Below, one piece after another: positions 5,546 through 10,928 of a stretch of 10,928 nt of DNA. Position numbers and translations under genes: made by a program. The stretch's first letter is position 1. Each line of letters begins with the position of its first letter. The stretch comes from JAIFWN01 sp049304015 (GTDB lineage Bacteria > Patescibacteriota > Minisyncoccia > Phycocordibacterales > Zambryskibacteraceae). The notes beneath the pieces were generated by a model that did not search any database, was not told the DNA's origin, and was given only the letters and a program-made list of their open reading frames with translations. The stretch covers positions 1 through 10,928 of the forward strand of contig JBAQNS010000021.1 of the NCBI GenBank assembly GCA_049304015.1. The letters run 5' to 3'.

Positions 5546-5577
5546 AAGCTGAATTACCAGCTTTTCGAAGCTATTTT
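5546..5577 (+). promoter_or_regulatory. rpsN leader with two mutually exclusive hairpins
   Basis: Segment 1 AAGCTG (5546-5551) pairs with segment 2 CAGCTT (5558-5563) around a 6-nt loop. Segment 2 (AGCTT, 5559-5563) can instead pair with segment 3 AAGCT (5568-5572) around a TTCG loop, followed by ATTTTT. This is the 1-2 versus 2-3 layout of an attenuator. The stems are only 5-6 bp, so regulation is an inference. Confidence 0.42.
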
Positions 5578-5585
5578 TATTCCAT

Positions 5586-5771
5586 ATGGCCAAAACATCA
5601 GTCATAGCTAGATCAAAAAAGACACCCAAGTTCAGCACTCGGGCTACTCATCGTTGCTTCAAATGTGGCCGAGGACGGGGCTATATGAGGGATTTCGATC
5701 TTTGCCGTATCTGTTTCCGTGAATTGGCTAATGAGGGCAAAATCCCAGGGATAAAGAAATCTTCTTGGTAA
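5586..5771 (+). CDS. rpsN: 30S ribosomal protein S14, zinc-binding type (type Z)
   Basis: S14 belongs to the head of the small subunit. The short form (61 residues) with two CxxC pairs, C24-x2-C27 and C40-x2-C43, would bind one zinc ion as in the C+ type. MAKTSVIARSKKTPKFSTRATHRC matches the family start, and the end GKIPGIKKSSW is typical. The ATG at 5586 follows TATTTTTATTCCAT, with no Shine-Dalgarno. It opens the second ribosomal block, 401 nt after rplE; that gap holds the minus-strand orphan unit and a structured leader. rpsH follows after 15 nt. Confidence 0.97.
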   Translation: MAKTSVIARSKKTPKFSTRATHRCFKCGRGRGYMRDFDLCRICFRELANEGKIPGIKKSSW

Positions 5772-5786
5772 TTCAATAAAACTACT

Positions 5787-6173
5787 ATGGATCCTATTGC
5801 AAACATGATTACTCAAATAAAGAACGCCGGGAACGCCGGTCGAGACACTGTTCTAGTGCCATTTTCTAGCATCAAAGAGAGCATCGCGAACGTTCTTAAA
5901 GCAGAAGGTTTTATAAAATCAGCAGAAAAGAAAATGGTTCTAAAGAAACCAATGCTTGAAATCACTCTTATTATTGAGAATCGTATCCCTAAGGTAAAAG
6001 GTGTTCAAAGGATTTCAAAGACTTCAAAGAGAGTTTACAAGAAATCAACAGAAATTCGTCCAATCAAGAATGGCTACGGTGCTTTAGTCCTCTCTACTCC
6101 TAAAGGAGTGATGTCTGGTCGAGACGCAAGGAAAGCTAAGCTTGGTGGAGAAGTTCTCTTTTCAATCTGGTAA
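5787..6173 (+). CDS. rpsH: 30S ribosomal protein S8
   Basis: S8 binds helix 21 of 16S rRNA early in assembly, and in E. coli it represses the spc operon by binding its own mRNA. MDPIANMITQIKNAG is the classic start; STPKGVMSGRDARKAKLGGEVL near residues 103-124 is the C-terminal rRNA-binding signature. Length 128 is usual. The initiation context AAAACTACT-ATGG nearly repeats that of rplV and has no Shine-Dalgarno. Whether S8 acts on the structured leader upstream of rpsN is open. rplF follows after 6 nt. Confidence 0.98.
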   Translation: MDPIANMITQIKNAGNAGRDTVLVPFSSIKESIANVLKAEGFIKSAEKKMVLKKPMLEITLIIENRIPKVKGVQRISKTSKRVYKKSTEIRPIKNGYGALVLSTPKGVMSGRDARKAKLGGEVLFSIW

Positions 6174-6179
6174 AAATAT

Positions 6180-6713
6180 ATGTCACGAATCGGAAAACAA
6201 ATTATAAATATTCCCACAGGTACAGAAGTTAAACTTTCTGGTTCTTTGGTTTCAGTTAAAGGTCCGCTTGGAGAATTAACAAAAACATTTGATCCTATTA
6301 TTCAAGTAAACATAACTGGCACTGAAGTGACTCTTGTACCAAAGAAAGAAACTCTAGAATCAAGAGCGCTTTGGGGTACATACGCCGCTCATTTGAAAAA
6401 CATGGTCAATGGTGTGAATAAACCTTTTGAACGCAAACTTATCCTCGAAGGTATCGGATTTAAATCAGAAGTAAAGGGAGATACTATAAACCTCGCTCTT
6501 GGATTTTCTCACCCAGTGAACGTTCAAATTCCAGCTGGATTAAAAGTTACCGCAGAGAAGAACCTCATCACCATCTCAGGTATGAACAAAGAAGCTGTTG
6601 GCCAATTCGCCGCACAGCTTCGTGCTCTAAAGAAACCAGAACCTTATAAGGGCAAGGGCATGAGATACGATGACGAGGTTATCAAGCGCAAACAAGGCAA
6701 GAAATCAGCATAA
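6180..6713 (+). CDS. rplF: 50S ribosomal protein L6
   Basis: L6 lies near the sarcin-ricin loop and the factor-binding site of the large subunit. MSRIGKQIINIPTG opens it (family MSRIGKxPIxIPxG), VSVKGPLGEL follows at about 25-34, and PEPYKGKGMRY at 153-163 is the family signature. Length 177 is normal and consistent with two tandem L6 repeats. Linker TAAAAATAT-ATG has no Shine-Dalgarno. rplR begins 4 nt after the stop. Confidence 0.98.
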   Translation: MSRIGKQIINIPTGTEVKLSGSLVSVKGPLGELTKTFDPIIQVNITGTEVTLVPKKETLESRALWGTYAAHLKNMVNGVNKPFERKLILEGIGFKSEVKGDTINLALGFSHPVNVQIPAGLKVTAEKNLITISGMNKEAVGQFAAQLRALKKPEPYKGKGMRYDDEVIKRKQGKKSA

Positions 6714-6717
6714 AAAC

Positions 6718-7041
6718 ATGTCTACCACTCCAACATCAAAAGAAAAGCGAGTTCGCAAGCACAAGAAAATCCGTACCCAGATTTTTGGTACAGCTACTCG
6801 TCCAAGACTTTGTGTTTTCAAATCAAACACTGCTCTTTATGCACAATTGATTAATGATGATGCTGGTGCCACTTTGGCACAGGCAACAGGCAAGGATGCC
6901 AAGAAGGTTGGAGCAGAGATAGCGAAGCTCGGTATGGCCAAAAATATTGAGGCTGTGGTATTTGATAGAGGTGGATATGTATATACAGGCAAGGTAAAGG
7001 AGCTTGCAGAAAGTGCTAGAACTGCCGGACTAAAATTCTAA
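6718..7041 (+). CDS. rplR: 50S ribosomal protein L18
   Basis: L18 binds 5S rRNA together with L5 and anchors the central protuberance. The segment RVRKHKKIRTQIFGTATRPRLCVFKSNTALYAQLINDDAG follows the family (R-x-R-hxR-x-KI-G-T-x-x-RPRLxVfrSNkhiYaQ), and VVFDRGGYVYTGKVKELAESARTAGLKF is the standard C-terminus. The frame is open upstream to 6670 inside rplF, but the ATG at 6718 gives the normal start and a 107-residue product, slightly short of the usual ~118 because the N-terminus is trimmed. rpsE follows after 4 nt. Confidence 0.97.
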   Translation: MSTTPTSKEKRVRKHKKIRTQIFGTATRPRLCVFKSNTALYAQLINDDAGATLAQATGKDAKKVGAEIAKLGMAKNIEAVVFDRGGYVYTGKVKELAESARTAGLKF

Positions 7042-7045
7042 TATT

Positions 7046-7663
7046 ATGGATGACACACTAAAAACAACAGAAGAGGTTATAACAACAAGCGACGCAGTCG
7101 CACCAGTTGCTGATGCACCAAGAGATAATCGTGCACCAAGAGGTGACAGAGGCCGTGGAGGTAAGGGTGGAGGCAATCGCCGTGGACCAAGACGAGACGG
7201 CCAAAGAACTAAACCAGAATTTGACCAAAAAATAGTGAGCCTAAGAAGAGTAACTCGTGTGACCTCAGGAGGAAGACGCTTTGCTTTCTCTGTTTGTGTA
7301 GTTGCAGGCAACAAGAAGGGTATGGTCGGAGTTGGGCAAGGTAAAGCTTCAGACACTCCACTAGCCATAGAGAAGGCTTTTAGAGATGCTCGCAAGAACA
7401 TGATTACAGTGAACACTACCAAGAATATGTCCATTCCCCACGAGATTAATGCCAAGTATGCTGCTTCAGTGGTAAAGATTATGCCAGCTCCAGGCAAGGG
7501 GATCCTTGCTGGTAGTTCAGTCCGAACAGTACTTGAGCTTGCTGGTCTAAAAGAAATTTCTTCAAAACTACTTTCTCGTTCAAAGAATAGTGTGAACAAT
7601 GCTTACGTAGCCATTGCAGCACTAAAGAAGCTTGATCATACTAAAATCAGACAATCAAAATAA
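7046..7663 (+). CDS. rpsE: 30S ribosomal protein S5 with an Arg/Gly-rich N-terminal extension
   Basis: S5 sits near the decoding region and the mRNA entry and influences accuracy. The core is clear from about residue 59: double-stranded RNA-binding fold with GGRRFAFSVCVVAGNKKGMVGVGQGKA (75-101) and the C-terminal domain with PAPGKGILAGSSVRTVLELAGL. At 205 residues it exceeds the usual ~165. The extra part is an acidic start (1-24) followed by an RG/GG-rich stretch at 26-54, probably disordered and RNA-contacting. The ATG at 7046 is the first in frame after the rplR stop, 4 nt away, so the extension is likely translated. rplO follows directly; rpmD (L30), which usually lies between, is missing. 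Confidence 0.96.
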   Translation: MDDTLKTTEEVITTSDAVAPVADAPRDNRAPRGDRGRGGKGGGNRRGPRRDGQRTKPEFDQKIVSLRRVTRVTSGGRRFAFSVCVVAGNKKGMVGVGQGKASDTPLAIEKAFRDARKNMITVNTTKNMSIPHEINAKYAASVVKIMPAPGKGILAGSSVRTVLELAGLKEISSKLLSRSKNSVNNAYVAIAALKKLDHTKIRQSK

Positions 7664-7668
7664 ATTTT

Positions 7669-8109
7669 ATGCAGACACACTCATTAAAAGCCAGAACAAA
7701 ACGCGTTACTTCTCAGCAAGTTGGACGTGGAGGCACAAGAGGTAAGACTAGTGGTAAGGGTACCAAAGGTCAGAACGCTCGTGCTGGACGCAAGAAGCGA
7801 CCAGAGCTCAGAGACTTCATCAAACGATTCCCTAAACTTCGAGGTCGTGGGGTTTCTCCTTTCAAATCAATTCAAACTAAACCACTTGCAGTGAATCTTG
7901 GTTCTATAGAACTCGCATTTTCAAATGGTGAGACAGTGAACAAAGAATCAATTATTTCTAAAGGTATTCTTAGTCCAAAGAATGGCAAGAAGTCATCAAT
8001 AAAGATACTCGGAGCGGGGACACTTTCAAAGAAATTAACTTTCGAAGGAGTTTTGGTTTCAGCTAGTGCGAAGAAGGCTATCGAAGCAGTTGGTGGTAGT
8101 ATAAAGTAA
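7669..8109 (+). CDS. rplO: 50S ribosomal protein L15
   Basis: L15 has a long basic extended N-terminus that threads into 23S rRNA and a globular C-terminal domain. VGRGGTRGKTSGKGTKGQNARAG at 18-40 matches the family (GRGxGSGxGKTsGRGhKGQkaRsG). After it, the usual GGQMPLxRRLPKRGF stretch is altered: residues 43-61 read KRPELRDFIKRFPKLRGRG. The C-terminal half ends in SAKKAIEAVGGSIK, similar to other L15. Length 146 is normal. The leader AAATAAATTTT-ATG has no Shine-Dalgarno. secY starts 4 nt after the stop. Confidence 0.96.
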   Translation: MQTHSLKARTKRVTSQQVGRGGTRGKTSGKGTKGQNARAGRKKRPELRDFIKRFPKLRGRGVSPFKSIQTKPLAVNLGSIELAFSNGETVNKESIISKGILSPKNGKKSSIKILGAGTLSKKLTFEGVLVSASAKKAIEAVGGSIK

Positions 8110-8113
8110 ATCT

Positions 8114-9385
8114 ATGAATGCGTTAGTACAAAAATTAAAACTAGTGTTCGGGGATCCGACGCTTAGGGCACGACTTTTGGTTACTTTGGGTCTTTTAGTG
8201 GCATCAAGAATTTTGGCTGTTATCCCAATACCTGGGATAGATGCATTGAAGCTCCAAAGTCTCTTTTCAGGTAATCAGTTTTTGAGTCTTTTGAATATGT
8301 TTTCTGGAGGAGGACTTTCTACTCTTTCTATAGTCATGCTTGGAGTGGGTCCATACATCACTGCTTCTATCATCATGCAGCTTATGACTCTTATGGTGCC
8401 AAAGCTTAAGGCTATGTACCAAGAAGAGGGTGACGCAGGACGAAGACGTTTTGCACAATGGTCTAGAATCATCACTATCCCCCTAGCTCTTGTTCAAGGA
8501 TACAGCTTCATTTTACTTTTCCAGAAGCAAGGAGTTTTACCTCAACTCTCTTTATCTGAACTTTCTCTCGATCTATTGATTATTGTTGCTGGTTCAATGC
8601 TTCTTGTTTGGATTGGAGAACTCATCAGTGAATTTGGAGCTGGTAATGGAGTTTCTCTCATAATCTTTGCAGGTATAGTTTCAAGACTGCCTGCAGTAAT
8701 GGGTCAATTGGCTTTCACCTTTGATCCATCTCAGATACCGGTTTATGTAGCATCTGTAGTACTTACTCTCTTGGTCATATTTGGAGTTGTTTATGTGACA
8801 GAGGCAGAGAGACCTATCCCAGTTACTTATGCTAAACAATCAAGAACCGGTGCTTCAACTGGCAGCGTTGCATCATACCTACCTTTAAGAGTGAATCAGG
8901 CTGGAGTTATACCTATAATCTTTGCACTTTCGATTTTGCTTTTCCCTCAGATGATTTTGCAATTCCTAACTGGTGCGAAGGTGGCTTTGGTGGCACATTG
9001 GGCAACTGTTTTTCTAGGCATTCTTTCTAATCAAGTATTTTATGCTATTGCATACTTCGTTCTTGTCTTTGCCTTCACATACTTCTATACAGCCATTACC
9101 TTTGATCCAGATCAAATTGCCACTAATCTACAGAAGTCCGGAGCCTTTATCCCTGGAGTTCGCCCTGGTGAATCAACTGCACAACACATCTCAAAGATTC
9201 TCACTCGTTTGACTCTAGTTGGAGCGCTCTTCCTTGGAGCCATAGCCGTTCTACCTCTAATCCTAAGAAGTATCACTGGGAATCAATCCTTGGCCATTGG
9301 TGGAACAGCTCTCCTCATTGTAGTTTCAGTAGTTATAGATTTAGTTAAAAAAATCGACGCTCAAGTTTCAGCTCGCGAATATTAA
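8114..9385 (+). CDS. secY: Preprotein translocase subunit SecY
   Basis: SecY is the channel of the Sec translocon in the cytoplasmic membrane, through which unfolded proteins are exported or inserted together with SecE and SecA or the ribosome. The 423 residues carry about ten hydrophobic segments. Landmarks are PIPG at 38-41, the TM2 motif GPYITASIIMQ (79-89), GAGNGVSLIIF (176-185), the cytosolic loop ERPIPVTYAK (232-241), PLRVNQAGVIPIIFA (257-271) and the loop NLQKSGAFIPGVRPGEST (338-355), whose basic residues contact SecA or the ribosome. Length is close to the usual 430-440. It lies in its standard place after rplO. adk follows after 14 nt. Confidence 0.98.
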   Translation: MNALVQKLKLVFGDPTLRARLLVTLGLLVASRILAVIPIPGIDALKLQSLFSGNQFLSLLNMFSGGGLSTLSIVMLGVGPYITASIIMQLMTLMVPKLKAMYQEEGDAGRRRFAQWSRIITIPLALVQGYSFILLFQKQGVLPQLSLSELSLDLLIIVAGSMLLVWIGELISEFGAGNGVSLIIFAGIVSRLPAVMGQLAFTFDPSQIPVYVASVVLTLLVIFGVVYVTEAERPIPVTYAKQSRTGASTGSVASYLPLRVNQAGVIPIIFALSILLFPQMILQFLTGAKVALVAHWATVFLGILSNQVFYAIAYFVLVFAFTYFYTAITFDPDQIATNLQKSGAFIPGVRPGESTAQHISKILTRLTLVGALFLGAIAVLPLILRSITGNQSLAIGGTALLIVVSVVIDLVKKIDAQVSAREY

Positions 9386-9399
9386 GGTAGAATGGAGAT

Positions 9400-9999
9400 A
9401 TGCTCCATACAGTAATTTTTATTGGTCGTTCTGGTTGTGGTAAGGGGACTCAAGCCGGACTTCTAAAGGATCGTATTTATAAGCAAGATTTGGAAAAAAA
9501 TCCAATTCTTTATGCTGAGACAGGGGAGAGATTTAGAAGATTCATTAAGGGTACAAGTTATTCCGCAGATCTTTCAAACAAAATCTATGCAGCCGATGAG
9601 CGTCAGCCGGATTTCCTCGCATGTTTAATGTGGGGAGGACTTTTGGTTGAGGAATTAGAAGACAATATGCATATAGTTTTTGATGGAGCTCCAAGGTCAA
9701 AGAATGAAGCGGAGATACTTATGACTGCATTGGATTTCTACAGAAGAGAAAATGTTACTGTCATCCACATAGATGTCAGTCGCAAGTGGTCAGAAGATAG
9801 ACTGCTCGCACGAGGAAGAATGGATGATACTAGTCTATCCAAAATAAACAAAAGACTTGATTGGTTTGATGCTGATGTGAAGCCAGCGCTAGAATATTTT
9901 AAATCTTTAAAAAATTGTCGATTCATAGAGGTCAATGGAGAACAAACAATAGAGAAAGTATTTTCTGACATTGTCTCAGAGTATGACCATAAAAAATGA
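9400..9999 (+). CDS. adk: Adenylate kinase-like nucleoside monophosphate kinase
   Basis: Adenylate kinase converts ATP and AMP into two ADP. The P-loop is GRSGCGKGT at 9-17, where classical Adk has GxPGxGKGT. TGERFRR at 41-47 matches the AMP-binding TG…R segment, DGAPR at 95-99 the DGFPR motif, and R134, the GRMDD block (139-143) and R152 the arginine and aspartate positions around a short LID without zinc cysteines. Length 199 is within the short-LID range. The position between secY and map is the usual one for adk, which supports the name despite sequence divergence; another NMP kinase is possible. AAGG (9384-9387) and GGAG (9394-9397) precede the ATG but are poorly spaced. The stop overlaps the map start (ATGA). 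Confidence 0.85.
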   Translation: MLHTVIFIGRSGCGKGTQAGLLKDRIYKQDLEKNPILYAETGERFRRFIKGTSYSADLSNKIYAADERQPDFLACLMWGGLLVEELEDNMHIVFDGAPRSKNEAEILMTALDFYRRENVTVIHIDVSRKWSEDRLLARGRMDDTSLSKINKRLDWFDADVKPALEYFKSLKNCRFIEVNGEQTIEKVFSDIVSEYDHKK

Positions 10000-10763
10000 T
10001 TAAATTAAAATCCAAAAAAGAAATAGAAACAATGCGTGAAGGTGGCAAACTCCACTCAGAAATTTTGCGTGAGTTGGCCAAGATGGTAGAACCAGGTATG
10101 TCCACTCTTATTCTAGAAGAAGAAGCTTTGAGGCTTATAAAGGAAAAGGGGGCCAAGGCTGCCCATTTAGGTTATACGCCGAGTGGGGCTAGTAGGCCAT
10201 TCCCAGCAGCTCTTTGTGTGTCTATAAATGATGAGATTGTCCACGGGATACCAAACGAGAAGCCAAAAATCCTTAATCAAGGAGATATAGTGACCATAGA
10301 CTTATCTCTATTACACAAAGGGCTCATCACTGATGCAGCCATTACTGTGCCTGTAGGGGCTATAGATGATGAGGATATTAGACTCTTGAAAGTTACCAAA
10401 CATGCACTACGGGCGGGTATAGAGGTAGCCAGACCGGGTAATACTGTTGGAGATATAGGAGAAGCGATTGGTGACATTATAGAAGCAGCTGGTTTTTCTA
10501 TTGCAGAAGATTTGGCTGGACACGGAGTTGGTTATCAAATCCATGAAGATCCCTTTGTTCCAAATTTTGGACGTAGTGGTGAAGGTGAAAAGTTAGTGCC
10601 TGGGATGGTTATAGCCATAGAGCCAATGGTGAATGTAGGTAAACCAGGGATAAAAGTTATGAGCGATGGATACACTATAAAAACTCGTGATGGTTCTCGT
10701 AGTGCTCACTTCGAACACACAGTAGCTATTACAGAAAAGGGCAACATTGTTTTGACTGAGTAA
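9996..10763 (+). CDS. map: Methionine aminopeptidase, type I
   Basis: This cytosolic enzyme removes the initiator methionine from nascent proteins, using two metal ions. All five expected ligands are visible: D102 and D113 (11 apart, as in the family), H176 in GHGVG, E209 in AIEPM and E240 in HFEHT. The substrate-side histidines H83 (VHGIP) and H183 (IHEDP) are also present. At 255 residues with no insert it is a type I enzyme lacking N-terminal extensions. Its ATG overlaps the adk stop by 4 nt (ATGA), implying translational coupling. The usual downstream gene infA is not found; ndk follows after 34 nt under its own promoter. Confidence 0.98.
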   Translation: MIKLKSKKEIETMREGGKLHSEILRELAKMVEPGMSTLILEEEALRLIKEKGAKAAHLGYTPSGASRPFPAALCVSINDEIVHGIPNEKPKILNQGDIVTIDLSLLHKGLITDAAITVPVGAIDDEDIRLLKVTKHALRAGIEVARPGNTVGDIGEAIGDIIEAAGFSIAEDLAGHGVGYQIHEDPFVPNFGRSGEGEKLVPGMVIAIEPMVNVGKPGIKVMSDGYTIKTRDGSRSAHFEHTVAITEKGNIVLTE

Positions 10764-10774
10764 TCTGTTATAAT
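10747..10774 (+). promoter_or_regulatory. Extended -10 promoter of ndk
   Basis: A perfect TATAAT (10769-10774) is preceded by TG one base upstream (TGTTATAAT), an extended -10. The -35 is weak: TTGTTT at 10747-10752, 16 nt upstream; TTGACT at 10752-10757 looks better but lies only 11 nt away. The promoter overlaps the last codons of map. Transcription would start near 10781, leaving a short A/T-rich leader. Confidence 0.72.
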
Positions 10775-10797
10775 CTTTTTTCAATATAATAATATTT

Positions 10798-10928
10798 ATG
10801 CATCCAAAAAAACAAAGAACGTTTGTGGCAGTAAAACACGATGGAGTACAGAGAGGTTTAGTCGGAGAGATTATTCACCGGATAGAGAGAACTGGTCTAA
10901 AAATTGTGGCTATAAAAATGTTTGTGCC
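10798..10928 (+). CDS. ndk: Nucleoside diphosphate kinase, 3' partial
   Basis: Ndk transfers the gamma-phosphate from ATP to other nucleoside diphosphates through a phosphohistidine. The first 43 codons are present: RTFVAVKHDGVQRGLVGEI (residues 7-25), then RIERTGLKIVAIKM. This is the Ndk N-terminal fold; K13 of the usual VKPDG motif is kept, but Pro is replaced by His14. The catalytic histidine and the C-terminus lie beyond the window. A short MHPKKQ lead precedes the family start. The ATG follows AATAATATTT, with no Shine-Dalgarno. It appears to be a separate unit after map. Confidence 0.93.
   Translation, partial: MHPKKQRTFVAVKHDGVQRGLVGEIIHRIERTGLKIVAIKMFV

Noticed and set aside
5393..5638. 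Minus-strand open frame (81 aa) over the orphan promoter and rpsN start
   Set aside because: It covers the promoter of the 69-aa gene, overlaps rpsN on the opposite strand, has no ribosome site, and its product resembles nothing.
6670..6717. Upstream extension of rplR into rplF
   Set aside because: It overlaps rplF and lacks L18 similarity; the ATG at 6718 fits the family and the usual 4-nt gap.
10752..10774. TTGACT with TATAAT as a classical promoter for ndk
   Set aside because: The spacing is only 11 nt. The extended -10 with a weak TTGTTT at 16 nt is a better reading.
1..10928. CRISPR arrays, tRNA or rRNA genes, transposases, att sites
   Set aside because: I saw no regularly spaced repeats, cloverleaf-like segments, rRNA sequence, transposase motifs or flanking direct repeats around either cassette by reading.

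Overview
The window looks like part of a genome from the Candidate Phyla Radiation (Patescibacteria), most likely a Parcubacteria lineage. Three things point there: compact ribosomal proteins with CPR-like divergence, a ribosomal cluster lacking rpmD (L30) between rpsE and rplO, and very short A/T-rich intercistronic gaps. TGA is used as a stop (adk overlaps map by ATGA), which argues against the code-25 lineages. The lineage call rests on gene content and sequence feel, not on a tree.

Layout. (1) 1-924: 3' part of a MYG1/UPF0160-like putative metal-dependent hydrolase, running off the left edge. (2) 963-1635: a self-contained small transcription unit of about 60% GC (promoter, leader hairpin, strong Shine-Dalgarno, 174-aa orphan protein, intrinsic terminator). 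(3) 1648-5211: promoter, leader hairpin and the first ribosomal block rpsS-rplV-rpsC-rplP-rpmC-rpsQ-rplN-rplX-rplE, closed by a strong terminator. (4) 5220-5529: a second self-contained unit on the minus strand (promoter, Shine-Dalgarno, 69-aa orphan, terminator), placed between rplE and rpsN. (5) 5546-9999: a structured leader and the second block rpsN-rpsH-rplF-rplR-rpsE-rplO-secY-adk, followed by map, which overlaps adk by 4 nt and ends at 10763. (6) 10747-10928: an extended -10 promoter and the 5' end of ndk, cut by the right edge.

The core genes encode the small- and large-subunit proteins of the S10/spc clusters, the membrane translocon channel SecY, an adenylate kinase-like enzyme, and methionine aminopeptidase, which trims the initiator Met of new proteins. 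Together they make a growth-linked translation/secretion module. The upstream S10 genes (rpsJ, rplC, rplD, rplW, rplB) are not next to rpsS, and the usual infA/rpmJ/rpsM/rpsK/rpsD/rpoA/rplQ run does not directly follow map.

The most unusual signal is the contrast between this core and the two orphan units. The ribosomal genes start after A/T-rich linkers with essentially no Shine-Dalgarno sequence. Both orphans are GC-richer, have near-consensus promoters, are led by GAGGT-type Shine-Dalgarno sequences with a shared GTCAGATG start context, and end in their own terminators. They look like independent expression cassettes lodged at the edges of the ribosomal operon. Their proteins match no family I recognise.
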